Positions 35,787-45,204 of a stretch of DNA of 64,000 nt are shown in pieces; position 1 is the first letter of the stretch, and every line of letters starts with the position of its first letter. The stretch covers positions 155,559 through 219,558 of the forward strand of contig NZ_FMZF01000006.1 in the NCBI RefSeq assembly GCF_900102745.1, given 5' to 3'. Source of the stretch: Geodermatophilus telluris. GTDB taxonomy: Bacteria > Actinomycetota > Actinomycetes > Mycobacteriales > Geodermatophilaceae. A model generated the notes under the pieces. It was given only the letters and a program-made list of their open reading frames with translations, was not told where the DNA came from and made no database searches. A program made the position numbers and the translations under genes.

Positions 35787-36900
35787 GGGGACCCTCGTTC
35801 AGCGTGCGCACGCCCTCGTCGGTGCAGACCACGATGTCCTCGATGCGCGCGCCGCAGCGCCCGGCGAGGTAGATGCCCGGCTCCACCGAGAAGGCCATCC
35901 CCGCCTCCAGCGGCAGGTCGTTGCCCGCGACGAGGTAGGGCGCCTCGTGGGTGTCCAGGCCGATGCCGTGCCCGGTGCGGTGGATGAAGTGCTCGCCCCA
36001 GCCGGCGGCGGTGATCCGGTCGCGCGCCACGGCGTCGACCTGCTCGGCGGTCACCCCGGGGCGGACGGCGGCCACCGCGGCCTCCTGCGCGTCCTGCAGC
36101 ACGGCGTACCACTCGGCCACGTCGGGGCCGGGCTCGCCGCCGACGGCGTAGGTGCGGGTGCAGTCGGAGCGGTAGCCGGTGGCGGTCTCCCCGCCGATGT
36201 CGACGACGACGAGGTCGCCGGCCTGCACCACCCGGCCGGACAGCTCGTGGTGCGGGCTGGCGCCGTTGGGCCCGGAGCCGACGATGGTGAAGTCGACGCC
36301 GACGTGCCCCTCGGCCAGGATCGCCGCGGCGACGTCGGCACCGATCTCGGCCTCGGTGCGGCCCACCCGCAGCCACTCCCCCATCCGCGCGTGCACCCGG
36401 TCGATCGCCGCGCCGGCGGCGGCGAGCTCCTCGACCTCGGGCGCGGTCTTGACCATCCGCAGCCGGTCGACCACCGGCGTGGCCAGCTCGAGGGTGGAGC
36501 CGGGCAGGGCGCGGTGCACGCCGAGCGCGTGCTCGGCCCAGGTGCGGGCGCCGACCGCCACCCGGGTCGGCGCGCTCCCGAGCCGGGCGGTGACCTCGGT
36601 GGCGAGCAGCGCGAACGGGTCGTCGGTCTCGTCCCAGGCGCGCACCTCCAGGCCGAGCGCGCCGGCCGGGCCGGCGTCGACCATCGGCGCCTCCAGCCGC
36701 GGGACGACCAGCAGCGGGTCGCCGCTGCGCGGCACCACCAGCGCGGTCAGCCGCTCCATCGCGTGCGCGTGGTAGCCGCACAGGTAGCGCAGGTCCGAGC
36801 CCGGCGTGAGCACCAGGACGTCGATCCCCAGCTCCGCGGCGACGGCGCGCGCGGCGTGCACGCGGTCGATGGTGACGAGGGCCCCCGTGCTGTCTGCCAC
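35761..36900 (-). CDS. pepQ: M24 family Xaa-Pro peptidase
   Basis: A 379-residue cytoplasmic metallopeptidase of the prolidase/aminopeptidase P type. The five metal ligands are present: Asp in VVVDIGG, Asp in YRSDCTRTY, His in HRTGHGIGLD, Glu in FSVEPGIY and Glu in ARIEDIVV. An N-terminal creatinase-like domain covers about residues 10-150. The place beside the exonuclease gene equals that of pepE (Rv2089c) in M. tuberculosis. TAGTGT (36907-36912) ends 6 nt before the GTG start. Confidence 0.93.
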   Translation of the reverse strand: MADSTGALVTIDRVHAARAVAAELGIDVLVLTPGSDLRYLCGYHAHAMERLTALVVPRSGDPLLVVPRLEAPMVDAGPAGALGLEVRAWDETDDPFALLATEVTARLGSAPTRVAVGARTWAEHALGVHRALPGSTLELATPVVDRLRMVKTAPEVEELAAAGAAIDRVHARMGEWLRVGRTEAEIGADVAAAILAEGHVGVDFTIVGSGPNGASPHHELSGRVVQAGDLVVVDIGGETATGYRSDCTRTYAVGGEPGPDVAEWYAVLQDAQEAAVAAVRPGVTAEQVDAVARDRITAAGWGEHFIHRTGHGIGLDTHEAPYLVAGNDLPLEAGMAFSVEPGIYLAGRCGARIEDIVVCTDEGVRTLNEGPRGLVVLPG

Positions 36901-36968
36901 GCCCGGACACTAACCCCGGGTGGCGACCGCGCCCGCCCCGGTTGCCCGGACCGTTACCGTCACCGGCC

Positions 36969-37895
36969 GTGACGACGATGCTGCTCGACGCCGCGAGCCT
37001 CTACTTCCGGGCCTTCTACGGCGTGCCGACCAGCGTGACCGCCCCCGACGGGCGACCGGTCAACGCCGTGCGGGGGTTCCTGGACATGACCGCCCGGCTG
37101 CTCACCGCGCACGGCCCCGACCGGCTCGTCGCCTGCTGGGACGACGACTGGCGCCCGGACTTCCGGGTCGCGGCCCTGCCGTCGTACAAGGCGCACCGGC
37201 TCTCCCCCGAGGGCGGGGAGGAGACGCCTCCCGAGCTCGGGCCGCAGGTGCCGGTGCTCGTCGACGTGCTCGCCGCGGCCGGTGTCGCGCGGGTCGGGGC
37301 GCCGGGCTACGAGGCCGACGACGTCATCGGCACGCTGGCCACCCGCGCCCGCGGGCCGGTCGACGTCGTCACCGGTGACCGCGACCTGTTCCAGCTCGTC
37401 GACGACGTGCGCGGCGTCCGGGTGCTCTACACCAACCGCGGCATCACCGACATCGAGGTGGTCGACGAGGCGGCGGTGAGCGCGAGGTACGGGATCCCGG
37501 GGCGCGCCTACGCCGACTTCGCCGTCCTGCGCGGCGACCCCAGCGACGGGCTGCCCGGGGTCGCCGGCATCGGCGCCAAGACCGCGGCGGCGCTGATCAC
37601 CGAGTTCGGCGACCTCGCCGGCGTGCGGGCGGCCGCCGCGCGCACCGCGGTGCCGCGGGCACCGCTGACCGCCGCCGTGCTCAAGCGGCTGCACGCCGGC
37701 GCGGCGTACCTGGACGCAGCGCCGGTGGTGGTGGCCGTGGCGCGCGACGTCGACCTGCCGGCCGTGGAGGGCGCGCTGCCGCGCCGGCCCGCCGACGCCG
37801 GCGCGCTGGCCGCGCTGGCCGACGCGCACGGGCTGCGGTCCTCGCTGGGCCGGCTGGGGGCCGCGCTGGGCTGGCCGGCCGACGTCCTGGACTGA
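36969..37895 (+). CDS. 5'-3' exonuclease (flap-nuclease family)
   Basis: A 308-residue stand-alone relative of the DNA polymerase I 5'-3' exonuclease domain (Rv2090 type). It shows the acidic segments LLDAASLYFRAFYG and YEADDVIGTLA, VTGDRDLFQLV, and the helix-3-turn-helix DGLPGVAGIGAKTAAALI. It probably removes flaps or RNA primers. The GTG at 36969 follows TACCGT (36955-36960) by 8 nt. It is divergent from pepQ. Confidence 0.92.
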   Translation: MTTMLLDAASLYFRAFYGVPTSVTAPDGRPVNAVRGFLDMTARLLTAHGPDRLVACWDDDWRPDFRVAALPSYKAHRLSPEGGEETPPELGPQVPVLVDVLAAAGVARVGAPGYEADDVIGTLATRARGPVDVVTGDRDLFQLVDDVRGVRVLYTNRGITDIEVVDEAAVSARYGIPGRAYADFAVLRGDPSDGLPGVAGIGAKTAAALITEFGDLAGVRAAAARTAVPRAPLTAAVLKRLHAGAAYLDAAPVVVAVARDVDLPAVEGALPRRPADAGALAALADAHGLRSSLGRLGAALGWPADVLD

Positions 37896-37923
37896 GGACG
37901 GCGGCCGGCCGCCGCGCCGTCGG

Positions 37924-38532
37924 TCAGACGACCTCCCACGTGTAGGCCGCCGACTCCGCGTCGGTGATCACCACCCGGATCGTCACGTCGTCGCCGTCCT
38001 CGGTGGTGCCGGAGCAGTCGTAGCTGGCCCCGGCCTCCACGACCATCTCGTCGTCGCAGCTGACGTCGATGCCGACGCCGAAGGTCTCCTCGAACTGGGT
38101 GGCGATGTCGTCCTCGGCCCGGTCGCCGTCGAGGACGTCCTGGCCGAGCAGCAGCGCGAGCAGGATCGCCGCGCCGATGACGACGACCGCCAGGGCCGTG
38201 CCGATGAGCGGGCGGGTGCGCGACCTCCGTGGCGGCTCCCCGTAGCCGACGGGCTGGCCGTACCCGCCGGGCTGGCCGTAGGAGGCGAAGGGCTGGCCGG
38301 GCGCGCCGGGCTGCGCCGACCAGGGGCCGGGGGGCCCGTACTGCCCGGGCGGCGGCCCCGGCTGCTGGGGGGCGCCCGGCGCCCCCCAGGGACCCGGCTG
38401 GCCCGGCTGGCCGTACGGCCCGCCCGGCTGCCCGTACCGCTCGCCCGGCTGGCCGTACGGTCCCGGCGGCCCGTACGGACCCGGCTGCTGCCCGTACCGG
38501 TCCGGCTGGCCACCCTGCGGCGGGTTGGTCAT
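37924..38532 (-). CDS. DUF4333 domain membrane protein with a Pro/Gly/Gln/Tyr-rich N-terminus
   Basis: A 202-residue protein. Residues 1-100 are low-complexity repeats of the form YGQPG / YGPPGP and should be cytoplasmic and disordered. One membrane helix lies at about residues 107-128 (PLIGTALAVVVIGAAILLAL). Outside is a small domain of about 75 residues with two cysteines (VSCDDE and YDCSGT), the pattern of DUF4333. It matches the position of Rv2091c. AGGAGCG precedes ATG. The role is unknown. Confidence 0.85.
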   Translation of the reverse strand: MTNPPQGGQPDRYGQQPGPYGPPGPYGQPGERYGQPGGPYGQPGQPGPWGAPGAPQQPGPPPGQYGPPGPWSAQPGAPGQPFASYGQPGGYGQPVGYGEPPRRSRTRPLIGTALAVVVIGAAILLALLLGQDVLDGDRAEDDIATQFEETFGVGIDVSCDDEMVVEAGASYDCSGTTEDGDDVTIRVVITDAESAAYTWEVV

Positions 38533-38644
38533 CGTCGCTCCTGCCCTCCCGGCCCCTGCGGACCGTCCCGGAACACCCCGTCACCGGGAGCGGGAGCGAT
38601 TGTGCCCCACCCCGGCGTGCGTCCCGCTCCCCCGACCGGCTGCC

Positions 38645-41494
38645 TCAGCCGCTGACCGCGACGGCGACCACGCCCCGCCGCACCCGGCCCACCGCGGCGC
38701 GGGCGACCCGGGCGACGTGCTCGTCAGCGACCTTGGCCAGCTGGTCGAGCACGTCGACGAGCTGGCGCGCCCAGCGCACGAAGTCGCCGCCGGAGAGCTC
38801 GGTACCGGCCTGCTCGGCGCCGGCGAGCACCCGGTCGAGGCTCTGCCCGTCGGCCCACCGGTAGGCCGCCCAGGCGAAGCCCAGGTCGAGGTCGCGGCTG
38901 GCCGGCAGGCCCCGGTCGAGCTCGACGTCCTGCAGCCGGGCGCGGATGCGGCGCATCTCCGCGATCGCCGAGGCGACCTCACCGGCGGGCACCGCCGGCT
39001 GCCCGGGCGTCTCGCGGCGCGCCTCGAACACCAGCGTGGACACGGCGGCGGCCAGCCCGGCCGGGCCCAGGCCCCGCCAGGCGCCGGCGCGCAGGCACTC
39101 GGCGACGAGCAGGTCGCCGTCGGACCAGATGCGCGCCAGCCGGCGTCCCTCGTCGGTGACCCGGGGGACGTCGTCGAGCGGGACGTCCTCGGCGGTGTCG
39201 GCCGGCACCAGGGGCGCCACCTCGGGCACCAGGTAGCCCAGCTCCTCGAGGACGTCGCAGGTGCGGTCGAACTGGCGGGTCAGCGACCCGGTGCGCTCGG
39301 CCATCCGCCGGTGGGTCGCCTCGGCCTCGGCCACCGAGCGCAGGTAGCGCTCGGCGGCGCGCACCCGGTCCTCCCGGTCGGGCAGCCCGTGCACCGGGTG
39401 GGCGCGCAGCGCGCGGCGCAGGTCGTGCAGCACCGGGTCGTCGGCGGCCGCCGAGCGCTGCCGGACCCGGCGGGCGCCCAGGTCGTTCTCCACCCGCGCG
39501 GCGCGCAGCGTCGAGGCGAGGTCGCGGCGGGCGTGCGGGCTGCGGTGGTTGAAGTTGCGCGGCACCCGCACCCGGGCCAGCGCGGTCACCGGCGTCGGGA
39601 AGTCCACGCTGCCCAGCCGGCCGGCCCACTTGTCCTCGGTGAGCACCAGCGGCCGCGGGTCGGCGAGGTCGGTGACGCCCGGGTCGAGGACGACGGCCAG
39701 GCCCTGCCGCCGTCCCGACGGCACCCGGATGACGTCACCGGGGCGCAGCGCGGCCAGCGCGTCGGCGGCCTCCATCCGGCGCTTGGCCTGCGAGTCGCGG
39801 GACAGCTCCCGCTCGCGGTCGGCGATCTCCCGGCGCAGCCGCGCGTAGCCGGCGACGTCGCCGCCGTCGGAGTGCATCTCGGCGGCGGCCCGCTCGGCCT
39901 CCTGCTCGTGCCGGGCGGCCGCCCGGGCCAGCCCCACCACCGAGCGGTCGGCCTGGAACTGCGCGAAGGAGGAGGCCAGCAGCTCGCGGGCGCGGGCCCG
40001 GCCGAAGCTGCCGACCAGGTTGACCGCCATGTTGTAGCTGGGCCGGAACGACGAGCGCAGCGGGTAGGTGCGGGTGCTGGCCAGCCCGGCCACGACCGAG
40101 GGGTCCATGCCCGGCGCCCACACGACGACGGCGTGCCCCTCGACGTCGATGCCCCGCCGCCCGGCCCGGCCGGTGAGCTGGGTGTACTCCCCCGGCGTGA
40201 CGTCGACGTGCGCCTCGCCGTTCCACTTGACCAGCCGCTCGAGGACGACGGTGCGCGCGGGCATGTTGATGCCCAGCGCGAGGGTCTCGGTGGCGAACAC
40301 GGCCTTGACCAGGCCGCGCACGAAGCACTCCTCGACGGTCTCCTTGAACGCCGGCACCAGCCCCGCGTGGTGGGCCGCCAGCCCGGCGAGCAGGCCCTCC
40401 CGCCACTCCCAGAAGCCCAGCACGTGCAGGTCCTCGTCGGGCAGCGAGCCGGTGCGCTCGTCGATGATCCGGGCGATCTCGGCGCGCTCGGCCTCGTCGG
40501 TGAGCCGCAGGCCCGACTGCAGGCACTGGGCGACGGCGGCGTCGCAGCCGTTGCGGCTGAAGATGAACGTGATCGCCGGCAGCAGCCCGGCGCGGTCGAG
40601 CCGCTCGACCACCTCCGGGCGCGCCGGCGGCCGGTAGCGCGGCTTGTGCCAGTCGCCGCGGTCGCGCCGGGAGCCGCCGTTGCCGCCGCCCCAGGTGTCC
40701 AGCCGCCGCTCGTACTCGCGCACGTAGCGCACCAGCTCGGGGTCGACGACGCTGGCGCCGCGGTCGCGGGTGGACCGGGTGCGGGGGTCCTCCCCCTGCT
40801 CGGCGGCGTGCGCGGCCGGGCGCAGGCTGAACAGGTCGAACACCCGGTTGCCCACGAGCATGTGCTGCCACAGCGGGATCGGCCGGACCTCGCTGACGAC
40901 GACCCGGGTGTGCCCGCGGACGGTGACCAGCCAGTCGGCGAACTCCTCGGCGTTGCTCACCGTCGCCGACAGCGACACCAGCGTCACCGACGCCGGGAGG
41001 TGGATGATCACCTCCTCCCACACCGCGCCGCGGAAGCGGTCGGCGAGGTAGTGCACCTCGTCCATGACCACGTAGCCGAGGCCGTCGATGGCCGGGGACT
41101 CCGCGTAGAGCATGTTGCGCAGCACCTCGGTGGTCATCACCACCACCGGGGCGTCGCCGTTGATCGCGTTGTCGCCGGTGAGCAGCCCGACCTGCTCCTC
41201 GCCGTAGCGGTCGACGAGGTCGTTGTACTTCTGGTTGGACAGCGCCTTGATCGGCGTCGTGTAGAACGCCTTGCGGCCCTCGGCGAGCGCCTTGTGCACG
41301 GCGAACTCGCCGACGACGGTCTTGCCGGCGCCGGTGGGCGCGCACACCAGCACGCCCGCGCCCTCGTCGAGCGCCTCGCACGCCTCGACCTGGAACGGGT
41401 CGAGGGAGAAGCCGAGCTCGGCGGTGAAGTCGGCGAGGGTCGGGTGCGCGCTGCGCCGCCGGGCAGCCGCGTACCGCTCGGCGGGGCTGGACAT
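38645..41494 (-). CDS. helY: DEAD/DEAH-box RNA helicase HelY (Ski2/Mtr4-like)
   Basis: A 949-residue ATP-dependent helicase. Walker A is APTGAGKT (about 52-59), the DEVH box is at 145-148, SLSATVSNAEEF is motif III, and LTGRAGRRGID is motif VI; long C-terminal arch and helical domains follow, as in Ski2-like proteins. It probably helps RNA decay or ribosome maturation; this is inferred from the family. ATG at 41494 is chosen because TAACGT (41502-41507) ends 7 nt before it; the open frame reaches 32 codons further. It precedes nothing in operon and follows the diacylglycerol kinase gene after 221 bases. Confidence 0.93.
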   Translation of the reverse strand: MSSPAERYAAARRRSAHPTLADFTAELGFSLDPFQVEACEALDEGAGVLVCAPTGAGKTVVGEFAVHKALAEGRKAFYTTPIKALSNQKYNDLVDRYGEEQVGLLTGDNAINGDAPVVVMTTEVLRNMLYAESPAIDGLGYVVMDEVHYLADRFRGAVWEEVIIHLPASVTLVSLSATVSNAEEFADWLVTVRGHTRVVVSEVRPIPLWQHMLVGNRVFDLFSLRPAAHAAEQGEDPRTRSTRDRGASVVDPELVRYVREYERRLDTWGGGNGGSRRDRGDWHKPRYRPPARPEVVERLDRAGLLPAITFIFSRNGCDAAVAQCLQSGLRLTDEAERAEIARIIDERTGSLPDEDLHVLGFWEWREGLLAGLAAHHAGLVPAFKETVEECFVRGLVKAVFATETLALGINMPARTVVLERLVKWNGEAHVDVTPGEYTQLTGRAGRRGIDVEGHAVVVWAPGMDPSVVAGLASTRTYPLRSSFRPSYNMAVNLVGSFGRARARELLASSFAQFQADRSVVGLARAAARHEQEAERAAAEMHSDGGDVAGYARLRREIADRERELSRDSQAKRRMEAADALAALRPGDVIRVPSGRRQGLAVVLDPGVTDLADPRPLVLTEDKWAGRLGSVDFPTPVTALARVRVPRNFNHRSPHARRDLASTLRAARVENDLGARRVRQRSAAADDPVLHDLRRALRAHPVHGLPDREDRVRAAERYLRSVAEAEATHRRMAERTGSLTRQFDRTCDVLEELGYLVPEVAPLVPADTAEDVPLDDVPRVTDEGRRLARIWSDGDLLVAECLRAGAWRGLGPAGLAAAVSTLVFEARRETPGQPAVPAGEVASAIAEMRRIRARLQDVELDRGLPASRDLDLGFAWAAYRWADGQSLDRVLAGAEQAGTELSGGDFVRWARQLVDVLDQLAKVADEHVARVARAAVGRVRRGVVAVAVSG

Positions 41495-41600
41495 GTCCTC
41501 CACGTTAGGCGCACCGGCGGCGGCGCTCAGATCGGCGCGGGATCCCCGGGCGTCGCCGTCTTCCCCGCCTGCCCTCTCCACCCGGTTCACCGAGCGTGTA

Positions 41601-41614
41601 GTTGGGGATAACGG
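41601..41614 (+). repeat. Intergenic 14-bp motif, copy 7
   Basis: A full match GTTGGGGATAACGG, 106 bases upstream of the HelY start and pointing away from it. Confidence 0.92.
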
Positions 41615-41703
41615 TCGAGTTGCGGCGGGTGCGACGGGGACCGGACGGCGTCCTACCGCACCGCAGCGCGTCCCACCCGACCGCCCACCGTCGGGTGGGA
41701 CAC

Positions 41704-41730
41704 GCGATGATCAGGTCACCTGATCATCGC
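41704..41730. promoter_or_regulatory. Perfect 27-bp palindrome over the stop codon of the lipid kinase gene
   Basis: Arms GCGATGATCAGGT (41704-41716) and ACCTGATCATCGC (41718-41730) flank a single central base. The TGA stop of the upstream minus-strand gene is at the centre. It could be a terminator stem or, because it is perfect with a one-base centre, a site for a dimeric protein. Confidence 0.7.
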
Positions 41731-42618
41731 CGGGCGTCCGCTGCCCACCACGAGCAGCGCGCCCGGCACGGCCTCGGCGAGCACCGGCAGCGCGGCCACC
41801 GGCTCCCCGTCGGCCCAGGTGGTCAGCCCGGCCCCCGCCAGCTCCACCCGCGCCGCGCGGTGCACCGTGACCGCCGGGTGCCCGACGTGGGAGCCCGCCG
41901 CCAGCCGCGGGCGGGTGCGCACCAGCTCCCGGCGCGACACCGGCCCGACCACGGTCACGTCGAGCAGCCCGTCGGCCGGGTCGGCGGCCGGGCAGATCCG
42001 CAGCCCGCCGCCGTACCAGGCGGTGTTGCCGACGGCGACCAGCGTGACCGGCAGCGTCCGCGGCCGCCCGTCGAGGGTCAGCGTGACCTCGCGCGGCCGC
42101 AGCCGGGCCAGCTCGGCCAGGACGGCCACGTCGTAGCGCCGGGGCCCGCGGGGGCGGCGCAGCCGGGCGGCCCGCTCGGCGACGGCCGCGTCGAAGCCGC
42201 AGCAGAGCACGGTGGCCCACCAGCGGCCCGCCGCCCGGCCGGCGTCGAGGGTGCCGACGGCGCCCTCGCGCAGGTCCGCGGCGGCCGCCGCGGCGGCGGC
42301 GACCGGCTCCGGCGGCACGCCGAGGGCCCGCGCCAGGTCGTTGCCGGTACCGGCGGGGACCACCGCCAGCGGGGTGCTCGCGCCGGCGACGGCCTGCAGC
42401 GCGGCGTGCGCGGTGCCGTCTCCCCCGACCGCCAGCACGGCGGCGGCGCCGGCGGCCACCGCGCCCGCGGCGGCCCGCTCGGCACCGGCCCGGTCGGCGG
42501 CGGGCAGCACCCGCGGCGCGAGGCCGCCGCGGCGCAGCACCGCGAGGACGGCGGGCAGCACGGCGCGCGCCCGTCCCCGCCCGGCGGCCGGGCCCACCAG
42601 CACGGCGACGTCGGTCAC
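41716..42618 (-). CDS. Diacylglycerol kinase family lipid kinase
   Basis: A 300-residue protein of the DagK/YegS type. The nucleotide loop AVGGDGTAHAAL is near residue 75, followed by PAGTGNDLARALG and, late, DGLLDVTVVGP. It would phosphorylate a membrane lipid such as diacylglycerol. The GTG at 42618 places the family start VTDVAVLVGPAAGRGRA at residue 1 and has GGGAGGGG upstream. It lies 40 bases after the tatC stop and may share its transcript. Confidence 0.9.
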   Translation of the reverse strand: MTDVAVLVGPAAGRGRARAVLPAVLAVLRRGGLAPRVLPAADRAGAERAAAGAVAAGAAAVLAVGGDGTAHAALQAVAGASTPLAVVPAGTGNDLARALGVPPEPVAAAAAAAADLREGAVGTLDAGRAAGRWWATVLCCGFDAAVAERAARLRRPRGPRRYDVAVLAELARLRPREVTLTLDGRPRTLPVTLVAVGNTAWYGGGLRICPAADPADGLLDVTVVGPVSRRELVRTRPRLAAGSHVGHPAVTVHRAARVELAGAGLTTWADGEPVAALPVLAEAVPGALLVVGSGRPAMIR

Positions 42619-42658
42619 CGCCGGGCCCCTCCCGGCACCGGCCGGCACGCCCGGCGGG

Positions 42659-43591
42659 TCAGCCGCGGGAGGCGGTGCGCTCGTCGGCGGGCTGCGGCCC
42701 GGCGAGCGGCGACGGGGCGGCGTCCAGCGGCGACGGGCGGGCGTCCAGCGGCGAGGCCTCGTCGTCGGCCACCTCGTGGAAGTGCTCGCGGGCGTCGCGG
42801 CGGGCCCGCCGCCGGTCCACCAGCCGGGCCACCTGGATGGCCAGCTCGAAGAGCACGATCATCGGCCCGGCCATGAGCAGCATGGTGAACGGGTCCTGCG
42901 TGGGGGTGACGAACGCGGCGAACACGATGGTGAGGAAGAAGATCCACCGGCGGCTGCGGCGCAGCACGTCGTAGGACAGCACCCCCACCGCGTTGAGCGC
43001 GACGGCCACCAGCGGCACCTCGAAGCTGACGCCGAAGGCCACCAGCAGGGAGAGCACGAAGCCGATGTAGTCCTGCGCGGTGAGCGCGATGACCACGCCG
43101 TCGCCGGCCAGCCCGAGCAGCAGCTCCAGACCCGCCGACAGCGACACGTAGGCCAGCACCGCGCCGAGGGCGAACAGCGTGGACGAGACCAGCACGAAGG
43201 TGATGCCGTAGCGCTTCTCGTTGCGCTTGAGGCCAGGGGTGATGAACGCCCACAGCTGGTAGAGCCACACCGGCGCCGACAGCACCGCCCCGGCCAGCAG
43301 GCTCACCTTCAGCCGGATGAACACCCCGCCGAACACGTCGGTGATCAGCAGCCCGCAGTCGGTGTCGCCGCCGTAGCGCAGCTCGGGCTCCAGGCCGCAG
43401 TAGGGCGCGCGGATGAAGTCGCCCAGCCCGTGCTCGTACCACCAGAAGGCGACGGCGGCGGCGACCAGCAGCGCCAGCAGCGCCTTGGCCACCCGGTTGC
43501 GCAGCTCGGTGAGGTGCGCGACCAGGGTCATCGTCGCCTCGGGGTCGCGCGGTGGCCGGCGACGCCGGCGGCGCGGGGCGGGCCCGCTCAC
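42659..43591 (-). CDS. tatC: Sec-independent protein translocase TatC
   Basis: A 310-residue inner-membrane protein, the signal-peptide receptor of the twin-arginine export system. The landmarks are HLTELRNRVAKALLALL in the first helix region, the outside loop, FITPGLKRNEKRYG, and YDVLRRSRRWIFFLTIVFAAFVTPTQDPFT. The arginine-rich first 20 residues suggest the true start may be the inner ATG (MTLVAHL). The C-terminal tail contains three SPLDA/SPL repeats. It lies 20 bases downstream of tatA, as in mycobacteria. Confidence 0.95.
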   Translation of the reverse strand: MSGPAPRRRRRRPPRDPEATMTLVAHLTELRNRVAKALLALLVAAAVAFWWYEHGLGDFIRAPYCGLEPELRYGGDTDCGLLITDVFGGVFIRLKVSLLAGAVLSAPVWLYQLWAFITPGLKRNEKRYGITFVLVSSTLFALGAVLAYVSLSAGLELLLGLAGDGVVIALTAQDYIGFVLSLLVAFGVSFEVPLVAVALNAVGVLSYDVLRRSRRWIFFLTIVFAAFVTPTQDPFTMLLMAGPMIVLFELAIQVARLVDRRRARRDAREHFHEVADDEASPLDARPSPLDAAPSPLAGPQPADERTASRG

Positions 43592-43611
43592 GTCGGTGCT
43601 CCGGGGGCGGG

Positions 43612-43917
43612 TCAGCGCGGGTCGGCGGCGCCGGGCCGGCCGGCGCGCGCCCGCAGCTCCGCCGCGCGGGCCTCGGCGGCGACCGCCTCGGCCTCGAGCT
43701 GCGCGCGGCGGTCGGCGTCGGCCGCGTCGAGGGCGGCCGGGCCCTGCCGGCCACGGTCGTCGCGGGTCCGGTCGTCGTCCTTCATGCCCTTCATCTCGCC
43801 CTTGAAGATGCGCAGCGAGCGGCCGAGCGAGCGCGAGGCGTCGGGCAGCTTCTTGTACCCGAACAGCAGCAGGATCGCGAGGACGATCAGGATGATCTCC
43901 GGCGCGCCGAGGTTCAT
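43612..43917 (-). CDS. tatA: Sec-independent protein translocase TatA
   Basis: A 101-residue protein with a single membrane helix ([20 protein letters not shown]), the FGxxKLP hinge, an amphipathic helix [19 protein letters not shown] and a charged tail. TatA oligomers form the export pore with TatC. ATG is preceded by a purine-rich stretch (TGGAGGA). Confidence 0.95.
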   Translation of the reverse strand: MNLGAPEIILIVLAILLLFGYKKLPDASRSLGRSLRIFKGEMKGMKDDDRTRDDRGRQGPAALDAADADRRAQLEAEAVAAEARAAELRARAGRPGAADPR

Positions 43918-44003
43918 GCGTCCTCCAGGTCGAGGGGCGACGGCGGCGATGCTACGCCGTGGGGTGTTCGTCGCCGGGGTCCTCGGCGGACGCCGGGGCG
44001 CGG

Positions 44004-44216
44004 TCAGCCCTCGCCGCGGCGCTCCTCCACCGACGACAGCGCGGCCGCGCGGGCGGCGGTGGCCTGCGCCTGCGCGAGCACGGGCCGCACGTCCCGCTCG
44101 GCGGCCTCCAGCTCCCGGCCCAGCCGCTGCAGCGCGCCGAGCACGCCGTGCACCAGCGCGCCGAGCACCACCAGCGCCAGCACCCCGACGGCGATCCAGA
44201 CCACGAGCAGCAGCAC
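44004..44216 (-). CDS. Small single-span membrane protein
   Basis: A 70-residue protein with one N-terminal helix ([21 protein letters not shown]) and a charged amphipathic helix ([20 protein letters not shown]). The GTG at 44216 is the start that leaves a sensible protein; it is 10 bases after the pafC stop and 86 bases before tatA, so it belongs to the same transcript. The function is unknown; the layout is like that of TatA but without the FG hinge. Confidence 0.65.
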   Translation of the reverse strand: MLLLVVWIAVGVLALVVLGALVHGVLGALQRLGRELEAAERDVRPVLAQAQATAARAAALSSVEERRGEG

Positions 44217-44226
44217 GGCGACGACC

Positions 44227-45204
44227 CTAGGCCCCCGGCTGCCCGCCGTAGCGGGCCAGGGCGGCCCGGGCGTCGGCGGCGACGGCCTCGGCGAGCTCGG
44301 CCGGCTCGGCCACCGTGGCCGCCCCGCCCAGGGAGGCGACCAGCCGGCGCGCCCACGCCAGGTCACCGGTGCGCAGCGCCACCGCCAGCCCGCCGGGCGG
44401 GTCGTCCACCTCGCGGACGTCCTCCACCGGGTAGTACTCGGCCACCCAGCGGGCGGTGCGCGCCAGCCGCAGCCGCACCACCGGCGCGTCCGGCCCGGGC
44501 TGGTAGATGCCGTTGTCCAGGTCGCGCAGGTGCACCCCGGGCGGCGGCGCGGCGGGCTCGTCGAGCACCTCGACGTCGTCGACCCGGTCGAGGCGGAACA
44601 GCCGCAGCCCCTCGGCGCGCCGGCACCACGCCTCCAGGTAGGAGCGGCCGTCGACCAGCAGCAGCCGCAGCGGGTCGACGGTGCGCTCGGTGCGCTCGTC
44701 GCGGGTGGGCACGTAGTAGTGCAGGTGCAGCGCCCGGCCCTGCTCCAGGCCGCGGCGCACGACGGCGAGGGACTGCTCGCGGGCGTCCACCGACAGCGCC
44801 ACCGGGGTGACCCGCTCGGCGGCGTGCCCGGCGGCGGCCGACACCTTGGCCAGCGCGCGGCTGACCGCCTCCTGCTCGGCCAGGCCGGGCAGCTCCAGCA
44901 GCGTGCGCAGGGCCACCACCAGCGCGACCGCCTCGTCGGTGGTCAGCCGCAGCGGGCGCACCATGCCGGCGGTGAAGGTGACCCGCACCCGGTCGCCCTC
45001 GAAGGCCAGGTCGATGAGGTCGCCGGGGCCGTAGCCGGGCAGCCCGCACATCCACAGCAGGTCCAGGTCGCGGCGCAGCTGCCGCTCGGGGACGCCGAAG
45101 TCGCGGGCGGCCTCGGCCAGCGGCACGCCCTCGGGCCGCGCGGTCAGGTACGGGACCAGCGACAGCAGCCGGGTCATCCGCTCGTTGGTCGCCGGGCTCG
45201 TCAC
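44227..45204 (-). CDS. pafC: WYL-domain transcriptional regulator PafC
   Basis: A 325-residue protein with an N-terminal winged helix-turn-helix (NERMTRLLSLVPYLTARPEGVP to RQLRRDLDLL), a WYL domain (LHLHYYVPTRDERTERTVDPLRLLLVDGRSYLEAWC) and a WCX C-terminal part. With PafB it activates DNA-damage genes independently of LexA in mycobacteria. The start overlaps the pafB stop by 4 nt, and both have 325 residues. Confidence 0.93.
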   Translation of the reverse strand: MTSPATNERMTRLLSLVPYLTARPEGVPLAEAARDFGVPERQLRRDLDLLWMCGLPGYGPGDLIDLAFEGDRVRVTFTAGMVRPLRLTTDEAVALVVALRTLLELPGLAEQEAVSRALAKVSAAAGHAAERVTPVALSVDAREQSLAVVRRGLEQGRALHLHYYVPTRDERTERTVDPLRLLLVDGRSYLEAWCRRAEGLRLFRLDRVDDVEVLDEPAAPPPGVHLRDLDNGIYQPGPDAPVVRLRLARTARWVAEYYPVEDVREVDDPPGGLAVALRTGDLAWARRLVASLGGAATVAEPAELAEAVAADARAALARYGGQPGA

